Shown in pieces: positions 1 to 6,615 of a DNA stretch of 13,958 nucleotides; positions within the stretch are counted from its first letter, which is position 1; each line of letters starts with the position of its first letter. The position numbers were made by a program, and so were the translations under genes. Source of the stretch: Arcobacter sp. UBA7394. GTDB taxonomy: Bacteria > Campylobacterota > Campylobacteria > Campylobacterales > Arcobacteraceae. The stretch is from contig DKNG01000240.1 of assembly GCA_002470185.1 (NCBI GenBank), forward strand, positions 19,008-32,965. Direction: 5' to 3'. The notes beneath the pieces were generated by a model. That model did no database searches and had not been told where the DNA came from. It worked only from the letters and a program-made list of their open reading frames with translations.

Positions 1-764
1 GCAATAGATGTATATAAATCTAAAGTTGTATTATCATCAATTAAATATGTAAGTGAAGGATTAAAGAAATATGATTTATTAGTAGATTTATCTAAGGCAT
101 TATCACCTTTTTTATATTTAGATGTAAGTCTTACTAATACTTTGTCATTTATCTTCTCATTAATATCTGCAAAGATTGTTTTATTATCAAAAGAGCCATA
201 AGAAATACCAATCTCTTTTGTTGCTTGATTACTAGGCTTTTTGCTTTGTAAGTTTAATAAACCTCCAGGACCACTAGCTCCATAAAGAACAGATGAAGGT
301 CCTTTTAAAACTTCAACTCGTTCTAGGGCATATGGATCAATTTTAGGAATCATATGGCCTCCATGTAATAATTTCAGACCATCTAAGAATGAAGATTTAT
401 ATATATATCCAATTCCTCTTATGATTCCATAGTTAGTTCTTCCATCACCATTTTCCCCATAAGGATTAACAATAGCTGCTGTATATGAAGTAACATTTTG
501 AATAGATTGAGCATTTCTATTGCTAATCATGTCTTTTGTGATAACAGATAAAGATTGAGGTATTTCACTAATATCTACGTCCATTTTAGAACCTGTAGCA
601 CTTTTTTTTGCTAAGTAACCTTTAGTTTCTCCATATGCACTATCTTCAAAACTGATAATATCATGTGTAATGTCAGATTGTTTTGTTTGTGCAAAAGCAA
701 TATTTGCTGTACAAATACTTATCATACTTGTAAGTAGTAATTTATTTAGTTGTTTTAATTGCAT
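1..764 (-). CDS. TonB-dependent siderophore receptor, N-terminal part (runs off the left edge)
   Basis: An outer-membrane receptor that would take up an iron chelate using energy from TonB. I translated it directly: 254 codons stay open from the ATG at 764 to the window edge, and the 3' part is missing. Residues 1-25 are a Sec signal peptide ending AFA before Gln. Residues 26 to about 200 form a plug domain, with family motifs such as EIPQSLSVITKDMI, GIIRGIGY and the highly typical RVEVLKGPSSVLYGASGPGG. The beta-barrel is just starting at the edge. AAAGGGAT about 8 bases before the ATG is a good ribosome binding site. A Fur-box-like palindrome lies 42 bases upstream, which fits iron repression. 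The plug resembles the ferric-siderophore (FhuA/FpvA-like) branch, but the substrate cannot be told from this part. Confidence 0.93.
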   Translation of the reverse strand, partial: MQLKQLNKLLLTSMISICTANIAFAQTKQSDITHDIISFEDSAYGETKGYLAKKSATGSKMDVDISEIPQSLSVITKDMISNRNAQSIQNVTSYTAAIVNPYGENGDGRTNYGIIRGIGYIYKSSFLDGLKLLHGGHMIPKIDPYALERVEVLKGPSSVLYGASGPGGLLNLQSKKPSNQATKEIGISYGSFDNKTIFADINEKINDKVLVRLTSKYKKGDNALDKSTNKSYFFNPSLTYLIDDNTTLDLYTSI

Positions 765-805
765 TTAAAGTATCCCTTTTATATTTTTTCTTTTATGAAT
801 AATTT

Positions 806-820
806 TGAGAATCATAATCA
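806..820. promoter_or_regulatory. Fur-box-like palindrome
   Basis: TGAGAAT-C-ATAATCA is a 7-1-7 inverted repeat that matches 12 of the 14 arm positions of the Fur consensus TGATAAT-N-ATTATCA when read on the minus strand. It lies between the divergent receptor gene and serS, closer to the receptor. By the known role of Fur it would repress the receptor when iron is plentiful. Binding is inferred, not shown. Confidence 0.6.
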
Positions 821-910
821 AAATAATATAAATATACTCTTATTTAATTTCTTATCATGACAAGCAGAAAAAAAGAATAACAAAAAAGCCTTCACATAGA
901 AAAAATTAGA

Positions 911-916
911 TATAAT
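911..916 (+). promoter_or_regulatory. -10 element of the serS promoter
   Basis: A perfect TATAAT preceded by TTAGA lies 28 bases before the serS ATG. There is no clear -35 box at the right distance, which is common for the main sigma factor of Campylobacterota. The element overlaps an in-frame ATG at 915, which is a reason to reject that ATG as the start. Confidence 0.55.
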
Positions 917-944
917 GGCGAAAAATATAATAAGAAAGATAGAA

Positions 945-2183
945 ATGATTGATATAAAATTATTACAAAAAGATTTCGATAACGTTGCTAGTGCCCTTAC
1001 AAGAAAAGGTGTTGACAGCGAGATTTTAGATAATTTAAAAGCTATCTCAGAAGATGCAAAAGCAAAAAGACAAGAGATGGAAAATGTTACTGCTGAGCAA
1101 AATAAATTATCAAAAGAGTTTGGAAGATATAAAAAAGAAGGTCTGGATATTGCTCCATTACAAGCAAATATTAATGAACTTAAAGCTTCAAAACAAAATT
1201 TAGAAGATGAAGTAAGAGTATTAGAAGAAAAACTTACTTCTATTGCTTTAGGTGTTCCAAACCTTCCAGATGATTGTGTTCCAGATGGTGCAGATGAAGA
1301 TGAGAATGTTGTTTTAGAAACTATTGGTGAAAAAACTACTTTTGATTTTGAAGCAAAAGAACACTGGGATTTAGATAATGGTTGGATTGACTTTGAGAGA
1401 GGTGTTAAATTAGCTAAGTCTAGATTTGCAGCTTTAAAAGGTGATGGAGCTAGAATGGAGAGAGCATTAATCAACTATATGCTTGATTTCAATAGACAAA
1501 GAGGTTTTGAAGAGTGGTATGTTCCATTTATGGCAAACTCAAATGCACTTCAAGGGACTGGTCAATTACCAAAATTTGAAGATGATTTATTCAAAATTGA
1601 TGGAGAAGATTTATATCTTATTCCTACTGCTGAGGTTCAATTAACAAACCTAGTAAACGATGAGATTTTAAAAGATGAAGAACTTCCAATGTTACTTACA
1701 TCTTATACTCCTTGTTTCAGAAAAGAAGCAGGATCTGCTGGTAGAGATACTAGAGGATTAATTAGACAACATCAATTTGATAAAGTTGAAATGGTTGCTA
1801 TTACTAAACCAGAGCAATCTGATGAAGTATTTGAAAAGATGGTAAATTGTGCAAGTGATTTATTAACTTCTTTAGGTTTACCACATCAAAAAGTTCAATT
1901 ATGTACAGGTGATTTAGGTTTCTCAGCTGCAACAACAATTGACTTAGAAGTTTGGTTACCAGGTCAAAATAAATATAGAGAAATTAGCTCAATTTCTAAT
2001 ACTAGAGAATTCCAATCTAGACGTGCTAAAATCAGATATAAAGATGGAAAGAAAAATGTATTAACTCATACATTAAACGGTTCATCATTAGCAGTAGGAA
2101 GAACACTATTAGCTATTATGGAAAATTACCAAAATGAAGATGGAAGTGTAAGAATTCCAGAAGTACTTAAAAAATATATGTAA
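945..2183 (+). CDS. serS: Seryl-tRNA synthetase
   Basis: Charges tRNA-Ser with serine using ATP in the cytoplasm; a single-copy essential housekeeping gene. The protein has 412 residues, the normal size. Residues 28 to about 100 are the charged heptad-rich coiled-coil arm that grips the tRNA. The class II catalytic core follows, with TAE at 228-230, motif 2 [14 protein letters not shown] at about 258-271, and motif 3 [13 protein letters not shown] at about 378-390. I start it at 945 because [12 protein letters not shown] is the usual family N-terminus. An in-frame ATG ten codons earlier (915) overlaps the TATAAT promoter element and would add residues not seen in the family. The gene is divergent from the receptor and is followed by a terminator. 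Confidence 0.97.
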   Translation: MIDIKLLQKDFDNVASALTRKGVDSEILDNLKAISEDAKAKRQEMENVTAEQNKLSKEFGRYKKEGLDIAPLQANINELKASKQNLEDEVRVLEEKLTSIALGVPNLPDDCVPDGADEDENVVLETIGEKTTFDFEAKEHWDLDNGWIDFERGVKLAKSRFAALKGDGARMERALINYMLDFNRQRGFEEWYVPFMANSNALQGTGQLPKFEDDLFKIDGEDLYLIPTAEVQLTNLVNDEILKDEELPMLLTSYTPCFRKEAGSAGRDTRGLIRQHQFDKVEMVAITKPEQSDEVFEKMVNCASDLLTSLGLPHQKVQLCTGDLGFSAATTIDLEVWLPGQNKYREISSISNTREFQSRRAKIRYKDGKKNVLTHTLNGSSLAVGRTLLAIMENYQNEDGSVRIPEVLKKYM

Positions 2184-2212
2184 ATTATATTTACAAAACT
2201 ACAATTTTCATG

Positions 2213-2240
2213 AAATACCACTTTTTAAAAGTGGTATTTT
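2213..2240. terminator. Bidirectional terminator between serS and the converging gene
   Basis: AAATACCACTT and AAGTGGTATTT form an 11-base-pair stem around a five-base loop, ending in TTTT on the plus strand and preceded by A-rich sequence. It begins 30 bases after the serS stop and ends 12 bases before the stop of the converging gene, so it can serve both. Confidence 0.8.
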
Positions 2241-2251
2241 ATACTATTTCT

Positions 2252-3412
2252 CTAAAACTTTTTTGATTTGATATACTCGTGTGGATAATATGATTCACGA
2301 TTTTGAAATGATAAAATAGATTCATTCTGAATTACACCCTCATTAATATTGATAGCATTTTTAATTGTCTCATTCTTAAACCAATTATCTCGGCCAGAAA
2401 GAACAGTATCTAAATAAACAATCAAAGCAGCAGAGATTGATCTTGTTGCACTTTCCCATAGGTAAGTAGGAGTGTGATCCACTGCATAATAATTTATAGT
2501 TTCATATTTAATTATTGGCTTCTTAAAAGTTGTGGGTTTAGCAAAAAAGAATCCCATTCCTTCATCACAACTAACATCAATTATTAGACTATTTTGCTTA
2601 AGAGATGAACTCTCTTCTTCTATTACAAAGTGTGTAGGCTTATTTGTATCTTGAAATATTCCATTTACAATAATATCTGCTTCATTAATTAAATTACTAA
2701 GTGGTCGTTCTGAACCATCATGTTCTACAAGCATCATTCTTTCTTCACTTTTATTGCCTTTTCTGATCTTTACATAATGGCAGTCAAGTACTTCTTCTCG
2801 GACTTCATATCCTTCACGCTGGATACAGATAGTAATATCTCTAAACCCATGTGCTTTAAGAGCATAAATTGCTCCACGGCTAACTGCTCCAAAACCAAAA
2901 ATGACTATTTTACGTTGGTTACCGTAATGACCATCAATTCCTTTAAGCTGTAAAGCATGTAATACTGCACAATAACCAGCCATTTCATTGTTTTTGTAGA
3001 AAGTATGTCTACCAATATTACCTGATTCAGACCAAGCAAACATATCCTCAAAGGCAATAAGTGTTTGCTTACGATCAAGTGCAGCTTGAGTAATATCTGC
3101 TTGTTGTACACAATGTACATAACCCCAAAGAGTTCCACCTTCTTTAAGTTCTTTTAAATCATCTAAGACAGGTTTATTAATAATAACTGTACCAATATCT
3201 CTTAGTAATTCACTACGTGTGGCAATTCCACCTGACAATTTAGCAATTTCACAATCAGAAATATCAAATGGTAAACCATAACCTTTTTCAAATATAAGCT
3301 GCTGACGAAGTTCTTCGGGAATACGTGATAAATGTTCTGGATGGATTGGATACCTTTGTTCGTCTTCTTTCTTTGAAGTTCCAATAACTCCTATCTTTAA
3401 TTTATTAATAAT
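2252..3412 (-). CDS. N5-(carboxyethyl)ornithine synthase family protein (probable ATT start)
   Basis: The relatives are NAD(P)H-dependent reductases that join pyruvate to the side-chain amine of ornithine, an opine-forming reaction; the real substrate here is unknown. The N-terminal domain (LKIGVIGTSKKEDEQRYPIHP) is like alanine dehydrogenase/transhydrogenase. A Rossmann nucleotide site GFGAVSRG lies at about 173-180, followed by IIDVSCDEGMGFFF and AVDHTPTYLWESATRS. The conserved frame is open upstream to a TAA at about 3426 and contains no ATG, GTG or TTG until the TTG at 3238, which is 58 codons inside the conserved domain. AAGGAA ends 6 bases before an ATT at 3412, so I place the start there, giving 386 residues. 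A one-base sequencing error is the alternative. The gene lies 138 bases downstream of the ATP-grasp gene on the same strand. Confidence 0.8.
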   Translation of the reverse strand: MINKLKIGVIGTSKKEDEQRYPIHPEHLSRIPEELRQQLIFEKGYGLPFDISDCEIAKLSGGIATRSELLRDIGTVIINKPVLDDLKELKEGGTLWGYVHCVQQADITQAALDRKQTLIAFEDMFAWSESGNIGRHTFYKNNEMAGYCAVLHALQLKGIDGHYGNQRKIVIFGFGAVSRGAIYALKAHGFRDITICIQREGYEVREEVLDCHYVKIRKGNKSEERMMLVEHDGSERPLSNLINEADIIVNGIFQDTNKPTHFVIEEESSSLKQNSLIIDVSCDEGMGFFFAKPTTFKKPIIKYETINYYAVDHTPTYLWESATRSISAALIVYLDTVLSGRDNWFKNETIKNAININEGVIQNESILSFQNRESYYPHEYIKSKKF

Positions 3413-3417
3413 GTTGT

Positions 3418-3423
3418 TTCCTT
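3418..3423 (-). promoter_or_regulatory. Ribosome binding site that decides the ATT start
   Basis: AAGGAA on the minus strand, 5-6 bases before the ATT codon at 3412-3410. It is the only Shine-Dalgarno-like sequence near the 5' end of the conserved reading frame and is the main support for initiation at ATT. A small inverted repeat (ATTGAA-AA-TTCAAT, 3427-3440) sits just upstream. Confidence 0.5.
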
Positions 3424-3493
3424 TTTATTGAAAATTCAATAATTGTAATTTATTAAAGAATAATAGTTTCTCCAATAAATATGTTTATTTAAA

Positions 3494-3530
3494 TTACAAA
3501 CTATTTTTTATATGAAAATATAGTTTGTAA
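3494..3530 (-). terminator. Inverted repeat, weak terminator or attenuator between the two linked genes
   Basis: TTACAAACTAT (3494-3504) and ATAGTTTGTAA (3520-3530) form an 11-base-pair arm with a 15-base loop that is itself partly A/T complementary. On the minus strand it lies 20 bases after the ATP-grasp stop and is followed by TTTAAATAAA, a poor U tract. It could end or reduce transcription into the downstream gene. It is not a classic GC-rich terminator. Confidence 0.4.
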
Positions 3531-3550
3531 AAATAAAAGTTAATAGATAA

Positions 3551-4567
3551 CTAAGATACCATTGGGTTCTTAATTAATGGAGTAACTATATGGGATGGGA
3601 GGATAGAAGGAATACGATTTAAGCCTTTTGATAACATCAATTCAATAACTTTATCATAAGTAAATTCATTTTCAATTTCATGTGCTTTTGGAAAATAACT
3701 AGATTTTTTTGTCATTCCTGGAACTAAATTAGCTTCCATAAAAAAACATTCTCCAGCCTTATTTGTTTTTATATCTATTCTTCCATAATCTCTTACTTTT
3801 AAGGCAATAAATACCTCAGATGCAAGTTTTGTAAGTTTTATTTTTAATGCAGTATCTCTTATTTTTTTGAGTTCTTCTGAATCATCTTTTTTTGCTTTCT
3901 GGCCTAATATTCTAAGTCCATTTGTAGATGGCATTGGTACTATTTCAATAGGTGAAACCACAAGTTCTTTATTAAGTGTTTCTATTATGGCTACTGTAAA
4001 CTCTTTTCCATCTAAATACTCTTCAACTAATATTGGTAGTCCAAATGTATTATCTAGTGATAATATCTTACTTTCAAAATCAGCAAAGTTTGTTACAAAG
4101 GATAAATCATCAATTCCATTTCCATTTGCTGCATCTATGGGTTTTAGAAACAGTGGAAATGCAATAGGTAATTCTTTTTCAGATTTATATTCGCCAGGAA
4201 CTGCTGTAAAGTAATTTGCAGTTTTAATACCCATTTTTTTTAGATGTTGTTTTGCAAGAACTTTATTGGAGTCAAATCTTAATATCTCTCTTGGTGATGC
4301 AGTATAATTAATCATATGTTTATCAAAATAATCACTTAACCAAATATTCTTTTCATTATCAAAGGATAAATACTTTACGGCTAATATTACTAAATCTGGT
4401 TTTCTTTTGACTACTTTTTCTAAGTCATTTTTACTTGTACACAAATTTAATTTTACATTATGTCCCATCTTTATGATAGATTCTAATACGTCATTACAAG
4501 ATTTCAGATTTCCAAATCCACTCTCTTTTAACTCTTCATTAGAAGTTGTAACAATTTCAATATTCAT
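3551..4567 (-). CDS. ATP-grasp ligase, D-alanine-D-alanine ligase-like
   Basis: An ATP-dependent carboxylate-amine ligase of the D-Ala-D-Ala ligase type; the substrate is not known. The 338 residues show an N-terminal Rossmann-like half, then the ATP-grasp fold. Visible are the nucleotide-binding Lys142 in FPLFLKP, a glycine-rich loop at about 145-152 (DAANGNGI), the hinge VEEYLDG at 181-187, and the Mg-binding set Asp265, Glu278 and Asn280 in RIDIK and FMEANLVPG. The following KSSYFP resembles the serine-bearing end of Ddl active sites. I start at 4567 (MNIEIVTTSN) with AAGGGAAC upstream. The longer open frame from 4642 lacks a ribosome site and would overlap the promoter. It sits just upstream of the carboxyethyl-ornithine-synthase homologue, which suggests a joint pathway. 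A dedicated cell-wall role as Ddl is less likely given this partner. Confidence 0.85.
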   Translation of the reverse strand: MNIEIVTTSNEELKESGFGNLKSCNDVLESIIKMGHNVKLNLCTSKNDLEKVVKRKPDLVILAVKYLSFDNEKNIWLSDYFDKHMINYTASPREILRFDSNKVLAKQHLKKMGIKTANYFTAVPGEYKSEKELPIAFPLFLKPIDAANGNGIDDLSFVTNFADFESKILSLDNTFGLPILVEEYLDGKEFTVAIIETLNKELVVSPIEIVPMPSTNGLRILGQKAKKDDSEELKKIRDTALKIKLTKLASEVFIALKVRDYGRIDIKTNKAGECFFMEANLVPGMTKKSSYFPKAHEIENEFTYDKVIELMLSKGLNRIPSILPSHIVTPLIKNPMVS

Positions 4568-4622
4568 TAATAGTTCCCTTGGATGTATGCAGCAATTTTT
4601 CATAGTATGGTAATGTATAGAT

Positions 4623-4650
4623 ATAATAAAATAAAAGTGCATTGAGACAA
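4623..4650 (-). promoter_or_regulatory. Likely promoter of the ATP-grasp gene
   Basis: On the minus strand TTGTCT (4650-4645) and TATTAT (4628-4623) are separated by 16 bases, and the ATG lies 55 bases downstream of the -10 element. An 18-base palindrome sits directly upstream of the -35 element. Confidence 0.45.
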
Positions 4651-4652
4651 GC

Positions 4653-4670
4653 CTAACATAAATATGTTAG
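4653..4670. repeat. Palindrome CTAACATA-AA-TATGTTAG beside the promoter
   Basis: A perfect 8-2-8 inverted repeat directly upstream of the -35 element of the ATP-grasp gene, the usual position for an activator or repressor site. It overlaps a second, wider inverted repeat, AAGCCTA (4649-4655) with TAGGCTT (4689-4695), so the two could compete as RNA or DNA structures. No regulator gene is next to it. Confidence 0.5.
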
Positions 4671-4717
4671 TGATAATTCGTGTAGATCTAGGCTTAGAAT
4701 AGGTTGTTTTTATGCTT

Positions 4718-4746
4718 TTGAAGGATTGCAAAAACGATATTATAAT
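4718..4746 (+). promoter_or_regulatory. Strong sigma-70-type promoter in a gene-free region
   Basis: TTGAAG (4718-4723), a 17-base spacer, and a perfect TATAAT (4741-4746). Transcription would start near 4753. No convincing coding sequence follows; a terminator follows about 70 bases after the start. Confidence 0.6.
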
Positions 4747-4752
4747 ACAGAT

Positions 4753-4852
4753 CGAGTATTATTGATATTGTACTTAGTGTATCTGAATTTTTGAGAAATA
4801 TAGCAAGATTAAAAAAAAATAGGGAAGTTGTTCGCTCAACTTCCCTTTTTTT
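4753..4852 (+). ncRNA. Candidate small RNA of about 100 nt
   Basis: The stretch lies between a good promoter (TATAAT at 4741) and a strong intrinsic terminator (stem 4822-4845, T run 4846-4852). It contains no ATG; the only start-like frames are a TTG frame of about 11 codons and a GTG frame of about 5, neither with a ribosome site. The body (about 4753-4810) is A/U-rich and probably single-stranded, and the terminator loop UUCGCU is mostly pyrimidine. It does not look like 6S RNA, SRP RNA, tmRNA or RNase P RNA. It may act as a regulatory RNA; this rests on architecture alone, and the 5' end is estimated. Confidence 0.45.
4811..4852. terminator. Strong intrinsic terminator, A/T flanked on both sides
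   Basis: GGGAAGTTG (4822-4830) pairs with CAACTTCCC (4837-4845) around the loop TTCGCT. Seven T follow, and nine A precede (4811-4819), so it could work from either direction. It is the most GC-rich hairpin in this spacer and marks the end of a rightward transcript. Confidence 0.85.
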
Positions 4853-5300
4853 CGCGCACTTAAAGTTTTATATAAAAATATTTTATAAATTGTATGCAAA
4901 TAAAACTTGTTTAAACAGAATAAAAATTTATGATTGTTTAATATTAGTGAGAATAAAAAAGAAGTTTCATCCTGAAAAAAATTGTTACAGCTACGTAATT
5001 TTTTTAACTAAGGAGAGATAATAGATAAAACTTCTTGTTTTATGAAAGAGAGTATAGCAGAAAAATTTATAAAATGCTACTTTAATGCTACGTTTATAAA
5101 AAGAATTTTAAAATTTATCATTAATTAACGTAATTAAGGACAATTAATAAGCTATTTTATTACTAGTTTGCTACTTTATTATTAAAATAAGGTTATTTCT
5201 ATAGATGAATAATAGTAAAACTTTTAAAAATAAATTACTTTTTTGTTTTTATGCTCTAATAGAAGCTTTAGTTGAGTTATTATTGCTATTTTTACTCTTC
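4853..5300. other. Gene-free AT-rich spacer with short repeats
   Basis: I find no credible gene here; the open frames are short, lack ribosome sites, or run through the terminator. It holds TGCTACTTTA twice (5075-5084 and 5169-5178) and TGCTACGTTT once (5086-5095), the first two copies spaced 11 bases. It also has an inverted repeat TTAATTA-ACG-TAATTAA (5121-5137) and a distant one, AAGAAGTTT (4959-4967) with AAACTTCTT (5028-5036). These could be protein binding sites or remains of something lost. Confidence 0.5.
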
Positions 5301-5307
5301 ATTTGAA

Positions 5308-5336
5308 TTGAATGGTAAATTTAATTAAATTATAAT
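5308..5336 (+). promoter_or_regulatory. Promoter of the lipase-like gene
   Basis: TTGAAT (5308-5313), a 17-base spacer and TATAAT (5331-5336). A second TATAAT follows at 5341-5346. The start codon lies about 40 bases downstream. Confidence 0.6.
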
Positions 5337-5380
5337 TTGATATAATAAATTTAATTATAAAATAAGTGAAAGAGGTTAAA

Positions 5381-6613
5381 GTGAGATATATAAAAATACT
5401 AGCTATTTTATTTTCAATACTATTTTTATCTGGTTGTATTAATAATAAACAAAATTTAAAGTTTGATCTTACTGTTAATAAATATAATCAAAGTACTATT
5501 AAAGGTAATATAGTAAAAAATCAAAAGAGTTCAAAAAATATATATGTAATTTTGTATAAACATATTGAAGGAAATGTAAAAAATGAAACTAGCTATAAAC
5601 TAATAGATTTCTCTTCTCATTCAAACTCTAAAAAATATGAATTTAATGTTACGGAAGGAACATACTTTTTATATGCTTGTCAAAATCTAGAAGTCTTAAA
5701 ACAAAAACGTTTTGCTTATGAATTCTACTCTAATTTAATAAAACTAAAAACTAATGAAATTGTAAATTTAGATATCAAATTGTCAGATGAAGAGATAGAA
5801 GTATCAGATGATAATATATTAATTGCTTCAATTAGCCAAAAAGGAATTTTTGATAAGTTTGGAGAAGTGAGAGAAACAAGAATTGAAGATACTATTTTTG
5901 ATAGAAAAAAAGCAATTATTGGTTTATGGAAACCTTTAGAGTTTTTCTCTAAATACGGAGGTGGTCTTTATTTATTAGATGAATATAGTGAAGATAAAAT
6001 ACCAGTTTTATTCGTACATGGCATGAGTGGAACACCTAGGGATTTTGAATTCTTAATTAATAGTTTAGATAAAACAAAATACCTACCAATAGTTTATTTT
6101 TATCCCACTGGTATTAACTTGAATTATGCGGTTGATGGACTAAAGTACTCATTTGAAAAATTAAGAAATAAGTATGAAATTAATGATATTAATATAGTTG
6201 CTCATAGTATGGGTGGTTTAGTATCTAGAGGCTTTATTAATGTTTATGCAGAAAATATTGATATAAAAAGTTTCTCAACAATTGCTACTCCTTGGAATGG
6301 TCAAAAGTTTGCAGAATTTGGAAAAAATATTGTGCCATCTTTTTCTAATATGGCACCAGGAAGTGCTTTTCAGACAAATATTTTGAATAAGAATTTACCT
6401 AATTCTTTAGATCATTATTTGTTTTTTGCTTATAAAGGAAAAAATTCATTAATTCTTGATAGCAGTAATGATGGAGTAATCTCATTAAGTAGTCAGTTAT
6501 TTGAAAAAGCACAAGAAAAAGCAGCACTAGTATATGGTTTTAATGAAACCCATGTAAGTATATTAAAATCAAAACTTTTAAGTTTGTATTTAAAAGAAAT
6601 AATTAGTAAATAG
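5381..6613 (+). CDS. Lipase-like alpha/beta hydrolase, predicted lipoprotein
   Basis: A cell-envelope serine hydrolase of unknown substrate with 410 residues. Residues 1-19 are a lipoprotein signal ending in the lipobox LSGC, with Cys19 the lipidated residue. Residues 20 to about 180 are a beta-rich domain of no recognised family. The hydrolase core follows, with the oxyanion strand PVLFVHGMSG (His214 region), the nucleophile elbow VAHSMGG with Ser276, a probable acid Asp364 in SSNDGV, and His391 in ETHVS. The elbow has Ala where the textbook GxSxG has Gly, as in several Bacillus lipases. I start at the GTG at 5381 because AGAGG precedes it by about five bases. The GTG at 5366 has no ribosome site and would spoil the short signal n-region. 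It has its own promoter and converges on the nap-linked block. Confidence 0.85.
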   Translation: MRYIKILAILFSILFLSGCINNKQNLKFDLTVNKYNQSTIKGNIVKNQKSSKNIYVILYKHIEGNVKNETSYKLIDFSSHSNSKKYEFNVTEGTYFLYACQNLEVLKQKRFAYEFYSNLIKLKTNEIVNLDIKLSDEEIEVSDDNILIASISQKGIFDKFGEVRETRIEDTIFDRKKAIIGLWKPLEFFSKYGGGLYLLDEYSEDKIPVLFVHGMSGTPRDFEFLINSLDKTKYLPIVYFYPTGINLNYAVDGLKYSFEKLRNKYEINDINIVAHSMGGLVSRGFINVYAENIDIKSFSTIATPWNGQKFAEFGKNIVPSFSNMAPGSAFQTNILNKNLPNSLDHYLFFAYKGKNSLILDSSNDGVISLSSQLFEKAQEKAALVYGFNETHVSILKSKLLSLYLKEIISK

Positions 6614-6615
6614 CT

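Noticed and set aside
915..944. In-frame ATG ten codons upstream as the serS start
   Set aside because: It overlaps the TATAAT element and adds residues not found in the family; [10 protein letters not shown] at 945 is the standard start.
818..1474. Long antisense open frame opposite serS
   Set aside because: It lies wholly opposite a well-conserved gene, is Ser/Phe-rich low-complexity, and has no ribosome site.
3202..3384. Apparent separate small gene or frameshift at the 5' end of the carboxyethyl-ornithine-synthase homologue
   Set aside because: Translating the main frame upstream of 3238 gives the conserved N-terminal domain without a break, so the other frame is a shadow and no frameshift is needed.
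4791..5021. Open frame of 76 codons after the candidate small RNA promoter
   Set aside because: It runs through the strong terminator stem, has no ribosome site and reads as translated AT-rich spacer.
4959..5036. Distant inverted repeat AAGAAGTTT/AAACTTCTT as the ends of a mobile element
   Set aside because: Only nine bases, 60 bases apart, no transposase and no target duplication; likely chance in AT-rich DNA.
5366..5380. Upstream GTG start for the lipase-like gene
   Set aside because: No ribosome site before it; AGAGG fits the GTG at 5381 and gives a normal lipoprotein signal.
4643..5380. tRNA or other classical RNA gene in the spacer
   Set aside because: No cloverleaf-like, GC-rich or known housekeeping RNA motif found by eye.
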